Shown: positions 22,401 to 32,031, numbered from the stretch's first letter. The stretch: 64,000 nucleotides of DNA from JACJYC01 sp964558465 (GCA_964558465.1 CAZLEF010000018.1:1-64000); one strand, 5' to 3'. The notes: a model not told the origin generated them from the sequence alone. Translations and numbers: made by a program.

Positions 22401-22528
22401 CCACGCGGTACGCGTGGTTGATTTGTTGATGCGAGGATTTGAGGATGCGATGAAGGCAATCGCATCCTCGCATCCTCGCATCCTCCTCTGGCCGCCGAAG
22501 CCCAAAGGCGGAGGTGGCGCATCCTCAA
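22401..22528. repeat. Palindrome cluster after the S41 peptidase
   Basis: CCACGCGGTACGCGTGG (22401-22417) is a 7-bp stem with a 3-nt loop. GAGGATGCGAT (22441-22451) pairs with ATCGCATCCTC (22459-22469), followed by a GCATCCTC tandem. Bases 22482-22526 form a 45-bp unit (CCTCCTCTGGCCGCC ... GCGCATCCTC) that recurs inverted at about 60873-60917 with two differences. Confidence 0.7.
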
Positions 22529-22531
22529 TTA

Positions 22532-23545
22532 TTACGGCAGTATCACCGTATCAATGGCATGAATAACGCCGTTTTGCGCCTGCACATCAGCAGCCACTAC
22601 CCGCGCTGAATTCGAGCCCGCCTGGATGCGGACCGTAACGCCGCCTCCGGACGTTACCGCCCGGGTCGACCAGGTTGCGCCGGGCAACAGGGTGTTGTAG
22701 GTACCACTGCGCAACAGGAAATTGCTCGTAAGGTTACCCGTCGTGACATGGTATTTCAACACGGCGTCCAGGGTAGCTGCGGGGATATCGGCCAGGCTGT
22801 TCCACGCCGGGTTGCTGTTGAGCAGGTTCTGGAAAGCCGCATTGGTGGGCGCAAGGACCGTAAAAGGACCGTTGCCGCTCAGGGCGCCGATAAAATCGGT
22901 CGGAAGATCCGGACGGGTAAGCGCCGCCACCAGGGTGGAAAACGCCGGATTGCTGGCGCCCAGTGTGATAATCGTGCTGGGAGCGATCACCGCATTGACC
23001 ACGTGGATCACCCCGTTGGAAGCGTCAATATTGGGCGTCACGACGCCTACGCTGCCGTTGATGGAAACCCCGTTCATGGTATTGATAAAGATGTCGGTCG
23101 GACGGTTGTTGGGGCCTGTAGCGAGGGTTTTGAAATACCGGGTACTGAGGTTGGCGGCAAAAAATTCACCGTTCAGCACATGGGTGAGCAGGATGGTGCG
23201 CAGGGTGGCCACAGGCACATCATTGACGTCGTTAATACCAGCATTATCCAGGAAATTGGTAAATGCGGTGTTCGTCGGCGCAAAAACGGTCAGGTTGCCG
23301 GGGGCGGCGAGCGCGTCGACCAGACCGGCTCGTACAACTGCATTGACCAGGATGCTGAAATCGGGATTACTCACGGCAATATCCACGATCGTATTGCCGC
23401 TGGTCGTCGCTGCAACTGCCGGACGTTCGCTCAATTCAAGGTTGGCCGGATCCGAGGGTTGTGTAAGGTCGGCTTCCGGGGTACACGCAGTGAATACCCA
23501 AAACATGGTCAGGGCCATAGCGGCCAAAACAAAAAACCTTTTCAT
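22532..23545 (-). CDS. Fasciclin (FAS1) domain lipoprotein, two domains
   Basis: 337 residues. The start at 23545 gives a lipoprotein signal (MKRFFVLAAMALTMFWVFTAC). Two FAS1 domains follow, ~55-195 and ~200-335, each with the H1 and H2 motifs (LTVFAPTNTAFTNFL, FTVLAPTNAAFQNLL; VLKYHVTTGNL) and the closing YH-type strands (NGVIHAIDTVILP). FAS1 domains mediate adhesion between cells or to matrix polysaccharide. It is divergent from the DUF547 gene; the 349-bp shared upstream region has its own palindromes. Confidence 0.9.
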   Translation of the reverse strand: MKRFFVLAAMALTMFWVFTACTPEADLTQPSDPANLELSERPAVAATTSGNTIVDIAVSNPDFSILVNAVVRAGLVDALAAPGNLTVFAPTNTAFTNFLDNAGINDVNDVPVATLRTILLTHVLNGEFFAANLSTRYFKTLATGPNNRPTDIFINTMNGVSINGSVGVVTPNIDASNGVIHVVNAVIAPSTIITLGASNPAFSTLVAALTRPDLPTDFIGALSGNGPFTVLAPTNAAFQNLLNSNPAWNSLADIPAATLDAVLKYHVTTGNLTSNFLLRSGTYNTLLPGATWSTRAVTSGGGVTVRIQAGSNSARVVAADVQAQNGVIHAIDTVILP

Positions 23546-23894
23546 AACGGATGATGGTTTACAGGTTATAGAATAATTGCTTTTTCCATGGCAGAAGAAT
23601 TGGTTCTTCATGGATTTGGAAGGATATATGCAAGGATCCGGGAAAGGGTTGCCCGGTGGCGGTATTTTTTTTTGCCCTCGCCTATTTTTTACCGGATGAG
23701 CACGACTGACCCCAATCCGGACAGACAATGGTATCCGCCCGGACAAACGCAATAAAAAAACCGGATCTTATCCCCCCTTTTTTAAACTATTCCCCCACCT
23801 GATCCGGTTATAAGATCCTAACCTTATTGTCCGTTCGTGTCATAACCGGTGCGCCGGTGAAATAAACCAAGGTTATTAAAAATTTCAAAAACAA
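23546..23894. promoter_or_regulatory. Divergent intergenic region with palindromes
   Basis: 349 bp between the divergently transcribed FAS1 lipoprotein and DUF547 genes. AACCGGATC (23759-23767) is the reverse complement of GATCCGGTT (23811-23819), and ACCGGTGCGCCGGT lies near 23849. These may be operators or terminators. No gene and no clear -7 box were seen. Confidence 0.35.
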
Positions 23895-24677
23895 ATGAAA
23901 AAGATCCGTCTTTCAATTGCCTTTGCTTTATCCCTCTTTGCCGCCGCCCTTGGGCAAGTATTTTGCCAGGACAAGACTGTCCCCGCAATGGAACCCGTCA
24001 GCCACTCCATCTGGGATTCCCTGCTCAAGAAACATATCGACGGCAAGGGTTTTGCCAACTACAAAGGTTTCATCCGGGACAGCGTCGAACTGAACCGGTA
24101 CCTCGACCTCCTGTCGACCCATCATCCGCAGGATTCCTGGTCGAGGGAAGAACAAATGGCTTATTGGATCAATGCCTACAACGCCTTTACCGTAAAACTC
24201 ATCGTAGACCATTACCCGGTCAAAAGCATCAAGGATATCAAAAAGGGCATTCCGTTTGTCAATACGGTCTGGGATATCAAATTCATCAAAATTCAGAATA
24301 AAACCTACGACCTGAACCATATCGAACACGCCATTTTGCGCAAGGTGTTCAAAGACGCCAGGATCCATGCGGCGATCAATTGCGCGTCTTACTCCTGCCC
24401 CAGGCTCCTGCCCGAGGCATTCACGGCTTCCCGCCTCGACAGCCAGCTCGAGGATGCCATGCGCGATTTTATCAACGATACTGTTCGGAATCGGGTAAGC
24501 GCCCAAAAAGCTGAAATTTCTTCCATTTTCAACTGGTTTGGCGGCGATTTCAAGGACGATGCAGGATCGATCCGCAGTTATATCAACCGGTATGCGAAAG
24601 ATAAAGTGTCGAAAACCGGGCAAATCACCTACATGGAGTACAACTGGAGCCTGAATGACAGCAAGGAAAAGCCGTAA
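23895..24677 (+). CDS. DUF547 domain protein, exported
   Basis: 260 residues with a signal peptide (MKKIRLSIAFALSLFAAALG, cleavage near CQD). The rest matches DUF547: the EEQMAYWINAYNAFTVKLI block, HAAINCASYSCP and the INDT/WF region (FNWFGGDF). Function of the family is unknown; it is common in marine and environmental Bacteroidota and cyanobacteria and contains conserved Cys/His that suggest a catalytic site. Followed after 74 bp by the DUF3179 gene on the same strand, likely one transcript. Confidence 0.9.
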   Translation: MKKIRLSIAFALSLFAAALGQVFCQDKTVPAMEPVSHSIWDSLLKKHIDGKGFANYKGFIRDSVELNRYLDLLSTHHPQDSWSREEQMAYWINAYNAFTVKLIVDHYPVKSIKDIKKGIPFVNTVWDIKFIKIQNKTYDLNHIEHAILRKVFKDARIHAAINCASYSCPRLLPEAFTASRLDSQLEDAMRDFINDTVRNRVSAQKAEISSIFNWFGGDFKDDAGSIRSYINRYAKDKVSKTGQITYMEYNWSLNDSKEKP

Positions 24678-24751
24678 GTCCGAAATAATTCCATAATTTT
24701 GGATGATAGGTCCTGCTGACAGGCGCCAGAACAAAAAAAAACGACGACCGT

Positions 24752-25834
24752 ATGAAACGACTTTCTTTCCAATCCGCATTTTTCGGCGTTGCCGTTTTTT
24801 CCCTGTTCCTGATGGCCTGCTCCGGCCAATCCAAAGAAGACGACCCCGCGCCTGTCAGTTCTAACCCCTGGCTGATCCAGGAAGATAAGGTAGTGCGGGG
24901 CGGCCCCGGGAAAGACGGCATTCCGTCTGTCGATTATCCGAGGTTTTCGTATATCAACAGCATTGATTTCCTGAATCCCGGCGACCTGGTACTGGGGGTC
25001 AAGGTTGGAGATGAGATCAGGGCCTATCCGCATGTTATTCTCGACTGGCATGAGATCGTCAATGACGATATAAACGGCCTACCCCTGGCCATCACCTACT
25101 GCCCTCTGACCGGTACCGGCATCGGTTGGGACCGGCGGATCAACGGCGCCACGACCACCTTCGGCGTCTCCGGATGGCTTTATAATTCCAACCTGATCCC
25201 TTATGACCGGGCCACCGGAAGCCACTGGTCGCAGATGTTGCTCAAAAGCGTGAACGGAAGCCTCATCGAGGAGAAGATCAGAACTTACCCCCTGATAGAG
25301 ACCACCTGGCAAACCTGGAAAACCATGTTTCCCGATTCCGAGATCCTCAACAAGAACTCCGGGTTTAACCGCACTTACAGTTTCTATCCATACGGGAATT
25401 ACAAAACCGACCATGATTTTCTGCTTTTCCCCTTGGAGACCGATGACACCCGCCTGCCCCGGAAACAGCGTGGATTGGGGGTCGTGGTCAACGGAAGTGC
25501 GGCATTTTACCCTTTTGACAAATTTGACGCACCCGTTGCGGTTTACCAGGATAACTTCCGGTCTGTTCCTCTGGTCATTGCAGGCAGCAGCCGCCAGAAC
25601 TTCCTGGTGGCCTATGAACGCCGCCTCCCGGATGGCGCCTTGCTGCAGTTTCAGGCGGTGGAAAAAACCGGGAATCCGGTGATCATGACGGACAATGAGG
25701 GCAACCAATGGAACATTTTTGGCGAGGCAGTCGAAGGGCCAAGAAAGGGAACTGCGCTGAAACCGACCCAAAGTTTCATGGGGTACTGGTTTGCATGGGG
25801 CGCATTTTATCTCAAGCCGGAGATTTTTAAATAA
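24752..25834 (+). CDS. DUF3179 domain protein, lipoprotein
   Basis: 360 residues. Lipoprotein signal (LFLMACSGQSKED; Cys23 lies in LMAC). DUF3179 signature blocks follow: IPSVDYPRFSYINS, VILDWHEIVNDDINGLPLAITYCPLTGTG (the conserved CPLT motif), FGVSGWLYNSNLI, DRATGSHWSQM and WQTWKTMFPD near 195-205. The family is unannotated; its partner here is the DUF547 gene just upstream. The sequence is complete and ends before a palindrome tract. Confidence 0.9.
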   Translation: MKRLSFQSAFFGVAVFSLFLMACSGQSKEDDPAPVSSNPWLIQEDKVVRGGPGKDGIPSVDYPRFSYINSIDFLNPGDLVLGVKVGDEIRAYPHVILDWHEIVNDDINGLPLAITYCPLTGTGIGWDRRINGATTTFGVSGWLYNSNLIPYDRATGSHWSQMLLKSVNGSLIEEKIRTYPLIETTWQTWKTMFPDSEILNKNSGFNRTYSFYPYGNYKTDHDFLLFPLETDDTRLPRKQRGLGVVVNGSAAFYPFDKFDAPVAVYQDNFRSVPLVIAGSSRQNFLVAYERRLPDGALLQFQAVEKTGNPVIMTDNEGNQWNIFGEAVEGPRKGTALKPTQSFMGYWFAWGAFYLKPEIFK

Positions 25835-25842
25835 TCCGCATC

Positions 25843-25966
25843 CTCGATTCCTCCACGCCTGTGGCGTGGCACGCATTTCCTCGATTCCTCAATTCCTCCA
25901 CGCCTGTGGCGTGGCACGCATTTCCTCGATTCCTCAATTCCTCAATTCCTCGATTCCTCAATTTAA
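25843..25966. repeat. 45-bp tandem unit with CCACGCC palindrome
   Basis: Two copies, 45 bp apart, of a unit with CCACGCCTGTGGCGTGG (25853-25869 and 25898-25914) followed by GCACGCATTTCCTCGATT and AATTCCTC tandem. It lies between convergent genes. Confidence 0.75.
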
Positions 25967-26664
25967 TGATATCTCCTTAAAATCCGCCAATACAGCGCCT
26001 TCAATTTCCGGGGTTCGTCATAACCCCATGCCCAAAGGTTGTAGACGATCAGATTGGCAATCTGCACCCGGAGCCAGCTGTTTCGCTCGTATTTTCTGGC
26101 GGAAACCGTGCATTTGCCCGGCAACATGACAAAGTTGAAACCCGCTCTGATCGCACGCCGAAGGAATTCATAATCCTCCATGATCACGTGACTGTGATCG
26201 AAGCCGCCCAACCTGAAATAAATATCCTTCCTGATAAAAAACGTACGGTCGCCGCCCAGGGTAAAGAACCATCTGAAGCGCGTAAAGAAAGCGTTGATCC
26301 GGAGCAAAAAACCGGGCCGGTCAAAATGGTATTGAAAATTGCCCATCTCCCAACCGGCGTCCAGGGCCTTTTTGATGTCATCAAAAAATGTAGGCGGTGG
26401 CAAGGTGTCGGCATGAACAAAATACAAAACATCGCCATTGCTCTGAATGGCGCCGTAGGACAGCTGGGCGCCACGTCCCTTTTCCGGGGAGGTCAAAACT
26501 TTGGTTGCCAATGCTTCGGCAAGTTTCACGGTGTCGTCGGTACTGCCGCCGTCGACGACCAAAATTTCACTGATTTTTCCGTGACCGCATTTTAAAATAT
26601 GCCGGATCGTTTTTTCAATGCCGTGGGCTTCATTGTATACGGGAATAATAACCGATAGCTGCAT
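25963..26664 (-). CDS. TIGR04283-type family 2 glycosyltransferase
   Basis: 233 residues from MQLSVIIPVYNEAHGIEKT (ATG 26664; an in-frame ATG at 26670 is also possible, while the longer frame lacks the family start). GT2 features: VVDGGSTDDTVKL, the DxD-like VHADTL, and the C-terminal block GDRTFFIRKDIYFRLGGFD and IMEDYEFLRRA typical of the rSAM/selenodomain-associated transferase-2 group found with selenosugar or arsenosugar pathways. Neither a selenium nor an arsenic gene is adjacent, so the substrate is open. Single gene. Confidence 0.85.
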   Translation of the reverse strand: MQLSVIIPVYNEAHGIEKTIRHILKCGHGKISEILVVDGGSTDDTVKLAEALATKVLTSPEKGRGAQLSYGAIQSNGDVLYFVHADTLPPPTFFDDIKKALDAGWEMGNFQYHFDRPGFLLRINAFFTRFRWFFTLGGDRTFFIRKDIYFRLGGFDHSHVIMEDYEFLRRAIRAGFNFVMLPGKCTVSARKYERNSWLRVQIANLIVYNLWAWGYDEPRKLKALYWRILRRYH

Positions 26665-26938
26665 GGTCATCCTTTTCGCTTCGCTGAATTCAGAAGGTTT
26701 TGCCGGCTTTAAATACGAGTATAAACAAGGTTTTGGATTTCGGAAATTCAACCATTCAAGACAAACATCCGGTTGATACTTTTTAAGTTTTCCAAACAGA
26801 ACAACAATTCCGTAAAATTAAACCCCGATAAAAAAGAGAAAATGAGAAAAAACAATAAAATTTGTGGGATCCGGAAAAATTGCAGCCGGTATGTGTTACT
26901 GCTTTCGGGCGAAAATTAACGCAAATATTTAAAAACTT

Positions 26939-28597
26939 ATGGGCCCATACGTCATCGGCGTAGATTACGGCACCGACTCGGTCCGCTCCGTCATTGTCAA
27001 TGCCAAAAACGGCGAGGAAGTTGCCGGTTCGGTCTTTTATTACCCGCGCTGGAAAAAAGGCCTCTACTGCAACCCCGCGGCCAACCAGTTCCGGCAACAC
27101 CCGCTGGATTATATTGAAGGGCTGGAAAAATCCATAAAAAAGGCATTGAAACACGCCCCCAAAGGAACGGCCGCCAGGGTGAAAGGCATCGCTGTGGATA
27201 CCACAGGCTCGACACCTGTTGCCACAGACAAAAAGGGGATCCCGCTGGCCCTGACCCCGGGGTTTGAAGACAACCCCAACGCCATGTTCATCCTCTGGAA
27301 AGACCAAACGGCGATCCGGGAAGCCGAGGAGATCAATGTATTGAGTAAAACCTGGAAAGAAGACTATACCCGTTTCGAAGGGGGCGTTTATTCTTCCGAA
27401 TGGTTCTGGGCCAAGATCCTGCATACCCTCCGGGCCGATAAAAAAGTACGCAACGCCGCTTATTCCTGGGTGGAACACTGCGACTGGATCCCGTTTTTAC
27501 TCACCGGCGGCACGGATGTGCGCAAGATGAAACGCAGCCGCTGCGCTGCCGGCCACAAGGCGCTCTGGCATCCGGATTTTGGCGGGCTGCCCCCCAATGA
27601 ATTCTTCAAAACCCTCGACCCCTTGCTGAACGGATTGCCCGGCCGGCTCTTTAAAAAAACTTACACCTCGGATGTGCCCGCCGGGAATTTGTCGAAAGAA
27701 TGGGCCAAAAAACTGGGGTTAAGCCCGAAGACGGTGGTCAGTGTCGGCGCTTTCGACGCCCATATGGGGGCCGTCGGCGGGGCCATCGAGCCTTATTATC
27801 TGAGCAAAGTCATGGGTACCTCTACCTGCGATATCCTGGTAGCTCCGATGGAAGAGGCAGGCGATAAGCTGGTACGCGGCATCTGCGGCCAGGTAGACGG
27901 ATCCGTCATTCCGGGCATGTTGGGACTGGAAGCCGGTCAGTCGGCTTTTGGAGACGTGTACGCCTGGTTCAGGGACCTCCTGGTTTGGCCGTTAAAAAAG
28001 GCGGTTGGTAAAAGCAAGCTGCTGGACAAAAAAACGAAAGAAAAGCTGGTGGAGGAAGCCGTCGAAAAGATCATTCCAAAATTGACAAAAGCCGCCCGAA
28101 AAACCGATCCCGAAGAATCGGGTATCATCGCGCTGGATTGGCTCAACGGCCGCCGTACCCCCGATGCCAACCAGACCTTGAAAGGCGCTGTTTTTGGGCT
28201 CAATCTGGGCAGCGACGCCCCTAAAATATTCCGGGCGCTGGTGGAAGCCACTTGTTACGGGGCCCGCAGTATCGTCGAACGGTTTCAATCGGAAGGCGTC
28301 CCCATAGAAGGGATCATCGGCCTTGGCGGCGTGGCCAAAAAGTCGCCATTCATCATGCAAACCCTGGCGGATGTACTCAACAGGCCTATCCGGATTGCCC
28401 GTTCAGAACAAACCTGCGCTTTGGGCGCCGCTATGTTCGCCGCTACGGCTGCCGGAATTTACCCCAATGTGCCGGAAGCCATGAAGGCAATGAGTTCCGG
28501 TTTCGACGCCGAATACCACCCCGATCCTGACCGGGCAACGGTGTACGACGGGCTGTACCGGCGTTATTGCGAATTGGGGAAAATGGCAGAACAATGA
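26939..28597 (+). CDS. araB: L-ribulokinase
   Basis: 552 residues, full length. FGGY carbohydrate kinase: N-terminal ATP-phosphate loop GVDYGTDSVRS, TTGSTPVA and the C-terminal GGVAKKSPFIMQTLADVL region; the EQ/ALGAAM block close to the end is in place. Catalyses L-ribulose to L-ribulose-5-phosphate in the cytoplasm. The ATG at 26939 follows an AT-rich leader. It heads an araB-araD-araA set on the plus strand, the complete arabinose-to-xylulose-5-phosphate route, although no araC-type or other arabinose regulator is in view. Confidence 0.95.
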   Translation: MGPYVIGVDYGTDSVRSVIVNAKNGEEVAGSVFYYPRWKKGLYCNPAANQFRQHPLDYIEGLEKSIKKALKHAPKGTAARVKGIAVDTTGSTPVATDKKGIPLALTPGFEDNPNAMFILWKDQTAIREAEEINVLSKTWKEDYTRFEGGVYSSEWFWAKILHTLRADKKVRNAAYSWVEHCDWIPFLLTGGTDVRKMKRSRCAAGHKALWHPDFGGLPPNEFFKTLDPLLNGLPGRLFKKTYTSDVPAGNLSKEWAKKLGLSPKTVVSVGAFDAHMGAVGGAIEPYYLSKVMGTSTCDILVAPMEEAGDKLVRGICGQVDGSVIPGMLGLEAGQSAFGDVYAWFRDLLVWPLKKAVGKSKLLDKKTKEKLVEEAVEKIIPKLTKAARKTDPEESGIIALDWLNGRRTPDANQTLKGAVFGLNLGSDAPKIFRALVEATCYGARSIVERFQSEGVPIEGIIGLGGVAKKSPFIMQTLADVLNRPIRIARSEQTCALGAAMFAATAAGIYPNVPEAMKAMSSGFDAEYHPDPDRATVYDGLYRRYCELGKMAEQ

Positions 28598-28619
28598 ATT
28601 GATCCGATTGATTCGATTT

Positions 28620-28661
28620 CCCCCAATCGAACCAATCGAACCAATCGAACCAATCGAACCA
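28620..28661 (+). repeat. 9-bp tandem repeat directly before araD
   Basis: CCAATCGAA is repeated about four times and runs into the araD ATG (28662). It replaces the ordinary ribosome-binding region. Translated in the longer frame it would give EPI repeats, which I do not take as protein. Confidence 0.7.
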
Positions 28662-29363
28662 ATGAATAAATTCCACCACATCAAAACCGCCGCCTACGAG
28701 GCCAACATGCAGTTGCCCAGGTTGGGCCTGGTGCTTTTTACCTTCGGCAATGCCAGTGCAGCAGATCGCGAAAACGGGGTTTTTGCCATCAAACCCAGCG
28801 GCGTGCCTTACGCCGACCTGAAACCCGAGGATATGGTCGTCGTCGATTTTGACAACCGGATCGTGGAAGGTGTCCTGCGACCGTCTTCCGACACTCCAAC
28901 CCATGCCGTATTATACAAACACTGGCCCAATATCGGCGGCATTGTGCACACCCATTCCACCTTTGCGACGGCCTGGGCGCAAACCCAACTGGATATCCCT
29001 ATCCTGGGTACCACCCATGCCGACCACCTGACCCTGGACGTCCCCTGCGCACCCGTGATGAACGACGAAATGATCCGGGGCGACTATGAGTATCAGACCG
29101 GTTTTCAGATCCTGGATGCGTTTAAGAAAAGAAGCTTAACCCCGGAAGAGGTTGAAATGGTCCTGGTGGCCAATCACGCGCCCTTTACCTGGGGTAGAAC
29201 GGTGCACAAAGCGGTTTATAACAGCGCCGTACTGGAAGAATTGGCCAAAATGGCCTACATTACCCTGCAAATCAACCCGGATGCACCCCGCCTGAAAGAG
29301 GCGCTGATCCGCAAACATTATGAACGAAAACACGGCGAAGGCGCCTATTATGGGCAGGCGTAA
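28662..29363 (+). CDS. araD: L-ribulose-5-phosphate 4-epimerase
   Basis: 233 residues from the ATG at 28662, the length usual for AraD. Class II aldolase/epimerase fold with zinc-binding His in GIVHTHSTFATAWAQ and the later His at NHAPFTWG, plus the N-terminal FGNASAADRENG and IKPSGVPYADL phosphate-binding blocks. Converts L-ribulose-5-phosphate to D-xylulose-5-phosphate. It lies between araB and araA; the spacers are 64 and 245 bp and filled with repeats, unlike the tight spacing normal for this operon. Confidence 0.95.
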   Translation: MNKFHHIKTAAYEANMQLPRLGLVLFTFGNASAADRENGVFAIKPSGVPYADLKPEDMVVVDFDNRIVEGVLRPSSDTPTHAVLYKHWPNIGGIVHTHSTFATAWAQTQLDIPILGTTHADHLTLDVPCAPVMNDEMIRGDYEYQTGFQILDAFKKRSLTPEEVEMVLVANHAPFTWGRTVHKAVYNSAVLEELAKMAYITLQINPDAPRLKEALIRKHYERKHGEGAYYGQA

Positions 29364-29608
29364 ATAGTTGGCAGCCCAAACAATTCCAAACCATTCCAAA
29401 CGCGAAGCACCAAACCACCCCTCCAAAGGAGTCCTATGGACAAACCCCAAACCAGAACTGAGGAATCGAAGAACCGAGGAACTGAGGATGCGAAGATGGG
29501 AGGATAGGAGGATGCGAAGACAAACAACTCCAAACCACGCCGTGGCGTGGCCAAACAACCCCAAACTCCAAACTCCAAACCTCCGAACAACATTAAAAAA
29601 CATACCGC
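29364..29608. repeat. Repeat-filled spacer between araD and araA
   Basis: 245 bp containing CATTCCAAAC tandem (29385-29400), CTCCAAAGGAGTCCTATGG (29421-29439, inverse of 1698-1716), GAGGAATCGAAGAACC-type 8/9-mers, GGATGCGAAGA units, and the palindrome CCACGCCGTGGCGTGG (29535-29550). No gene is seen. Confidence 0.75.
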
Positions 29609-31111
29609 ATGAATCATTTCACCCAATACGAAGCCTGGTTTATCACCGGCAGCCAGCATTTATACGGCCCCAAAACCCTGAAACAGGTAGAAGAGCATTC
29701 CAAAAAGATTGCATCAGCCCTGGGCAAGGCAAAAAACATGCCTGTCAAGGTTGTGTTCAAGGCCGTATTGACCACCCCGGATGAAATTTTTAACCTGCTT
29801 CGCGACGCCAACGCCGCGCCTGCATGTGTCGGATTGATCGCCTGGATGCATACCTTCTCGCCGGCAAAAATGTGGATCAACGGGCTCAAAAACCTCACGA
29901 AACCCATGCTCCATTTCCACACCCAGTTTAACCAGGACATTCCCTGGGCGGACATCGACATGGACTTTATGAACCTCAACCAATCGGCCCATGGCGACCG
30001 CGAATTCGGTTTCATCAATACCCGTATGCGGCTCAACCGGAAAGTGGTCGCCGGGCATTGGCAGGACCAGGAGGCGGTCGGCCGCATTGCCGTCTGGGCA
30101 CGGGCAGCCCTGGCCTGGCAGGAAATGCAACGGACAAAGATTGCCCGTTTCGGCGACAATATGCGGGAAGTCGCCGTTACGGAGGGCGACAAGGTAGCCG
30201 CGCAAATGCAGTTTGGTTTTTCGGTCAATGGTTTCGGCCTGGGCGATCTCGTTGCAAGGATCGATAAGGTGTCGTCAAAGGAAACCGGCAAGATCACAGA
30301 GGCCTACCTGGATGAATACCGGGTGGCCAAATCCCTCCGGAAAGAAGGCAAAAAACACGAATCGCTCAGGGAAGCGGCCAAAATCGAGGCCGGGTTGCGG
30401 GCCTTCCTCGAGGAAGGCGGGTTCACCGCTTTTACCGATACTTTTGAAAACCTGCACGGTCTGAAACAACTGCCCGGCATAGCCGTTCAGCGGCTGATGG
30501 CCGATGGTTACGGTTTTGGCGCCGAGGGCGACTGGAAGACCGCCGCTCTGGTAAGGGCCATGAAAGTGATGGGAACCGGACTGGAAGGCGGCGCCTCCTT
30601 CATGGAGGATTACACCTACCATTTCAACCCCAAACGCATGCAGGTACTGGGCGCGCATATGCTGGAGATCTGCCCGTCTATCGCCTCCGGAAAACCTTCC
30701 TGCGAGATCCATCCGCTGGGTATCGGCGGCAAAGCCGACCCTGTGCGGCTCGTTTTCAATTCACCGCCCGGCCCCGCCCTCAATGCCTCCCTGATCGACA
30801 TGGGTAACCGATTCCGCCTGCTCGTCAATACCGTCGAGGCCGTCGAACCGGAGCAGGATCTGCCCAGGCTGCCTGTGGCCCGGGTACTCTGGGACCCCCA
30901 CCCCAACCTGAAAACAGCGGCTGAAGCCTGGATACTGGCCGGCGGCGCACACCATACCTGCTACAGCCAGTCGCTTGGCAAGGAATACCTCGAAGATTTT
31001 GCCGGAATGGCCGGTATCGAATTCGTGCTGATCGACGAGAAAACGGAAATATACCGGTTCAAACAGGAATTGCGGTGGAATGAGTTGTATTATCATTTGA
31101 TGACTTGGTGA
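29609..31111 (+). CDS. araA: L-arabinose isomerase
   Basis: 500 residues, the usual length. AraA signature blocks: WFITGSQHLYG at the N-terminus, HTQFNQDIPWADIDMDFMNLNQSAHGDREFGF, the GDNMREVAVTEGDK metal region and FMEDYTYHF. Converts L-arabinose to L-ribulose in the cytoplasm with Mn(II). The last codons, ATG ACT TGG TGA, are the first unit of a 9-bp tandem repeat, so the stop codon belongs to repeat DNA. Completes the araB-araD-araA set. Confidence 0.96.
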   Translation: MNHFTQYEAWFITGSQHLYGPKTLKQVEEHSKKIASALGKAKNMPVKVVFKAVLTTPDEIFNLLRDANAAPACVGLIAWMHTFSPAKMWINGLKNLTKPMLHFHTQFNQDIPWADIDMDFMNLNQSAHGDREFGFINTRMRLNRKVVAGHWQDQEAVGRIAVWARAALAWQEMQRTKIARFGDNMREVAVTEGDKVAAQMQFGFSVNGFGLGDLVARIDKVSSKETGKITEAYLDEYRVAKSLRKEGKKHESLREAAKIEAGLRAFLEEGGFTAFTDTFENLHGLKQLPGIAVQRLMADGYGFGAEGDWKTAALVRAMKVMGTGLEGGASFMEDYTYHFNPKRMQVLGAHMLEICPSIASGKPSCEIHPLGIGGKADPVRLVFNSPPGPALNASLIDMGNRFRLLVNTVEAVEPEQDLPRLPVARVLWDPHPNLKTAAEAWILAGGAHHTCYSQSLGKEYLEDFAGMAGIEFVLIDEKTEIYRFKQELRWNELYYHLMTW

Positions 31112-31272
31112 CTTGGAGACTTGGAGACTTGGAGACTTGGTGACTTGGTGACTTGGTGATTTGGTGATTCCACCATTGTCAAAATTTAATGGAACAATGG
31201 CGGAATTGATTTTTAAGCGTCCGGTCCCCCGGTCCCCCAGTCTCCCAGTCCCCCAATCTCCCCATCCCCCTG
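31100..31272. repeat. 9-bp GACTTGGTG tandem and C/T tract after araA
   Basis: About eight GACTTGG(A/T)G units (31100-31167) run from inside the araA stop, then CCATTGT...ACAATGG pairing and a pyrimidine-rich CCCCAGTC-type tract (31217-31272) that ends at the stop of the minus-strand barrel gene. Confidence 0.7.
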
Positions 31273-32031
31273 TCACTTCCGCTTCCGCTCCCTGATCCGG
31301 TCAATCCCGTACAACGCATAGTTGAACTGCAGGTTGAGGTGGTAGGTACGCATTGAAAGGTTTTCCTTTCCCGCTATGCTTGAGTTTTCAAATATTTTAA
31401 CCAGCGAATACGAATGCCGGACGTTGAGACTGAGCCTGGGAGAGAAGTAAACGGAGCCGCCGATCAGAAAACTCAGGTCGTTGCCGTTGAAGTTTTGGCT
31501 GATCTCTTCAAAACTGGATTCATTGGAATAAGCGGGTTTGAAGCTGCCCGGGTATCCTTCCCGGATCCGGTAGTTCATCAAACGGCCGTAACTGGCGCCG
31601 ACCTGAAAGTAGGTCGCCAGTTTCCGCCCTTCTGCCTTATTGATCCGGAGGTTGACCAGGACCGGCGCTTCCACGAAATTCAGGTCCATGTCTACAACAG
31701 CCAGGCGGGTATCCGATTTGGGGCGGCTGCCGCGCTGGCTGTATAACAATTCAAAACTCAGAAAAACCCCCGGGCTGATGGCCGCCTCTGCGCGGACACC
31801 GGCCGAAAATCCAAATTTATTATACCCGGCCTGGAAATCGCCGTCTATCTGGGCCGCATTCACGCCCAGCGTCAGCCCTGCGTCGAACCGCCGGTCGGGG
31901 CCCCTGCGTTGTGCCAATAAGGTTTCCGGAATCAGGACGGCAAGAAACAGGAAAAGGGTAGCGCCATACCATATGAAATGACCGTGAAACCGGAAGGCCT
32001 GGCGTGGGTTGCGGTGCAAGCGTTTTTCCAT
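31273..32031 (-). CDS. Outer-membrane beta-barrel protein, PorT-like fold
   Basis: 252 residues from ATG 32031 (MEKRLHRNPRQAFRF); a signal helix follows (WYGATLFLFLAVLIPETLLAQ). The mature part is an eight-strand-like barrel pattern: FDAGLTLGVNAAQIDGD, FGFSAGVRAEAAI, VFLSFELLYSQRGS, YFQVGASYGRL, LSFLIGGSVYFSPRLSLNVRHSYSL and a terminal YHLNLQFNYALYGI. This is the outer-membrane beta-barrel (OMP_b-brl) family that includes PorT; no specific PorT signature is evident, so the name is not given. Convergent with araA. Confidence 0.72.
   Translation of the reverse strand: MEKRLHRNPRQAFRFHGHFIWYGATLFLFLAVLIPETLLAQRRGPDRRFDAGLTLGVNAAQIDGDFQAGYNKFGFSAGVRAEAAISPGVFLSFELLYSQRGSRPKSDTRLAVVDMDLNFVEAPVLVNLRINKAEGRKLATYFQVGASYGRLMNYRIREGYPGSFKPAYSNESSFEEISQNFNGNDLSFLIGGSVYFSPRLSLNVRHSYSLVKIFENSSIAGKENLSMRTYHLNLQFNYALYGIDRIRERKRK

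Noticed and set aside
23928..24779. Long antisense frames such as the 283-codon one opposite DUF547
   Set aside because: Shadow of a well-supported gene on the other strand; no domain, no start context.
28599..28661. EPI-repeat N-terminus on AraD
   Set aside because: Encoded by a 9-bp tandem repeat; the normal AraD length starts at 28662.
31273..32031. Naming the barrel protein PorT
   Set aside because: General barrel-fold similarity only; no PorT-specific residues could be recognised and it is not next to other T9SS genes.
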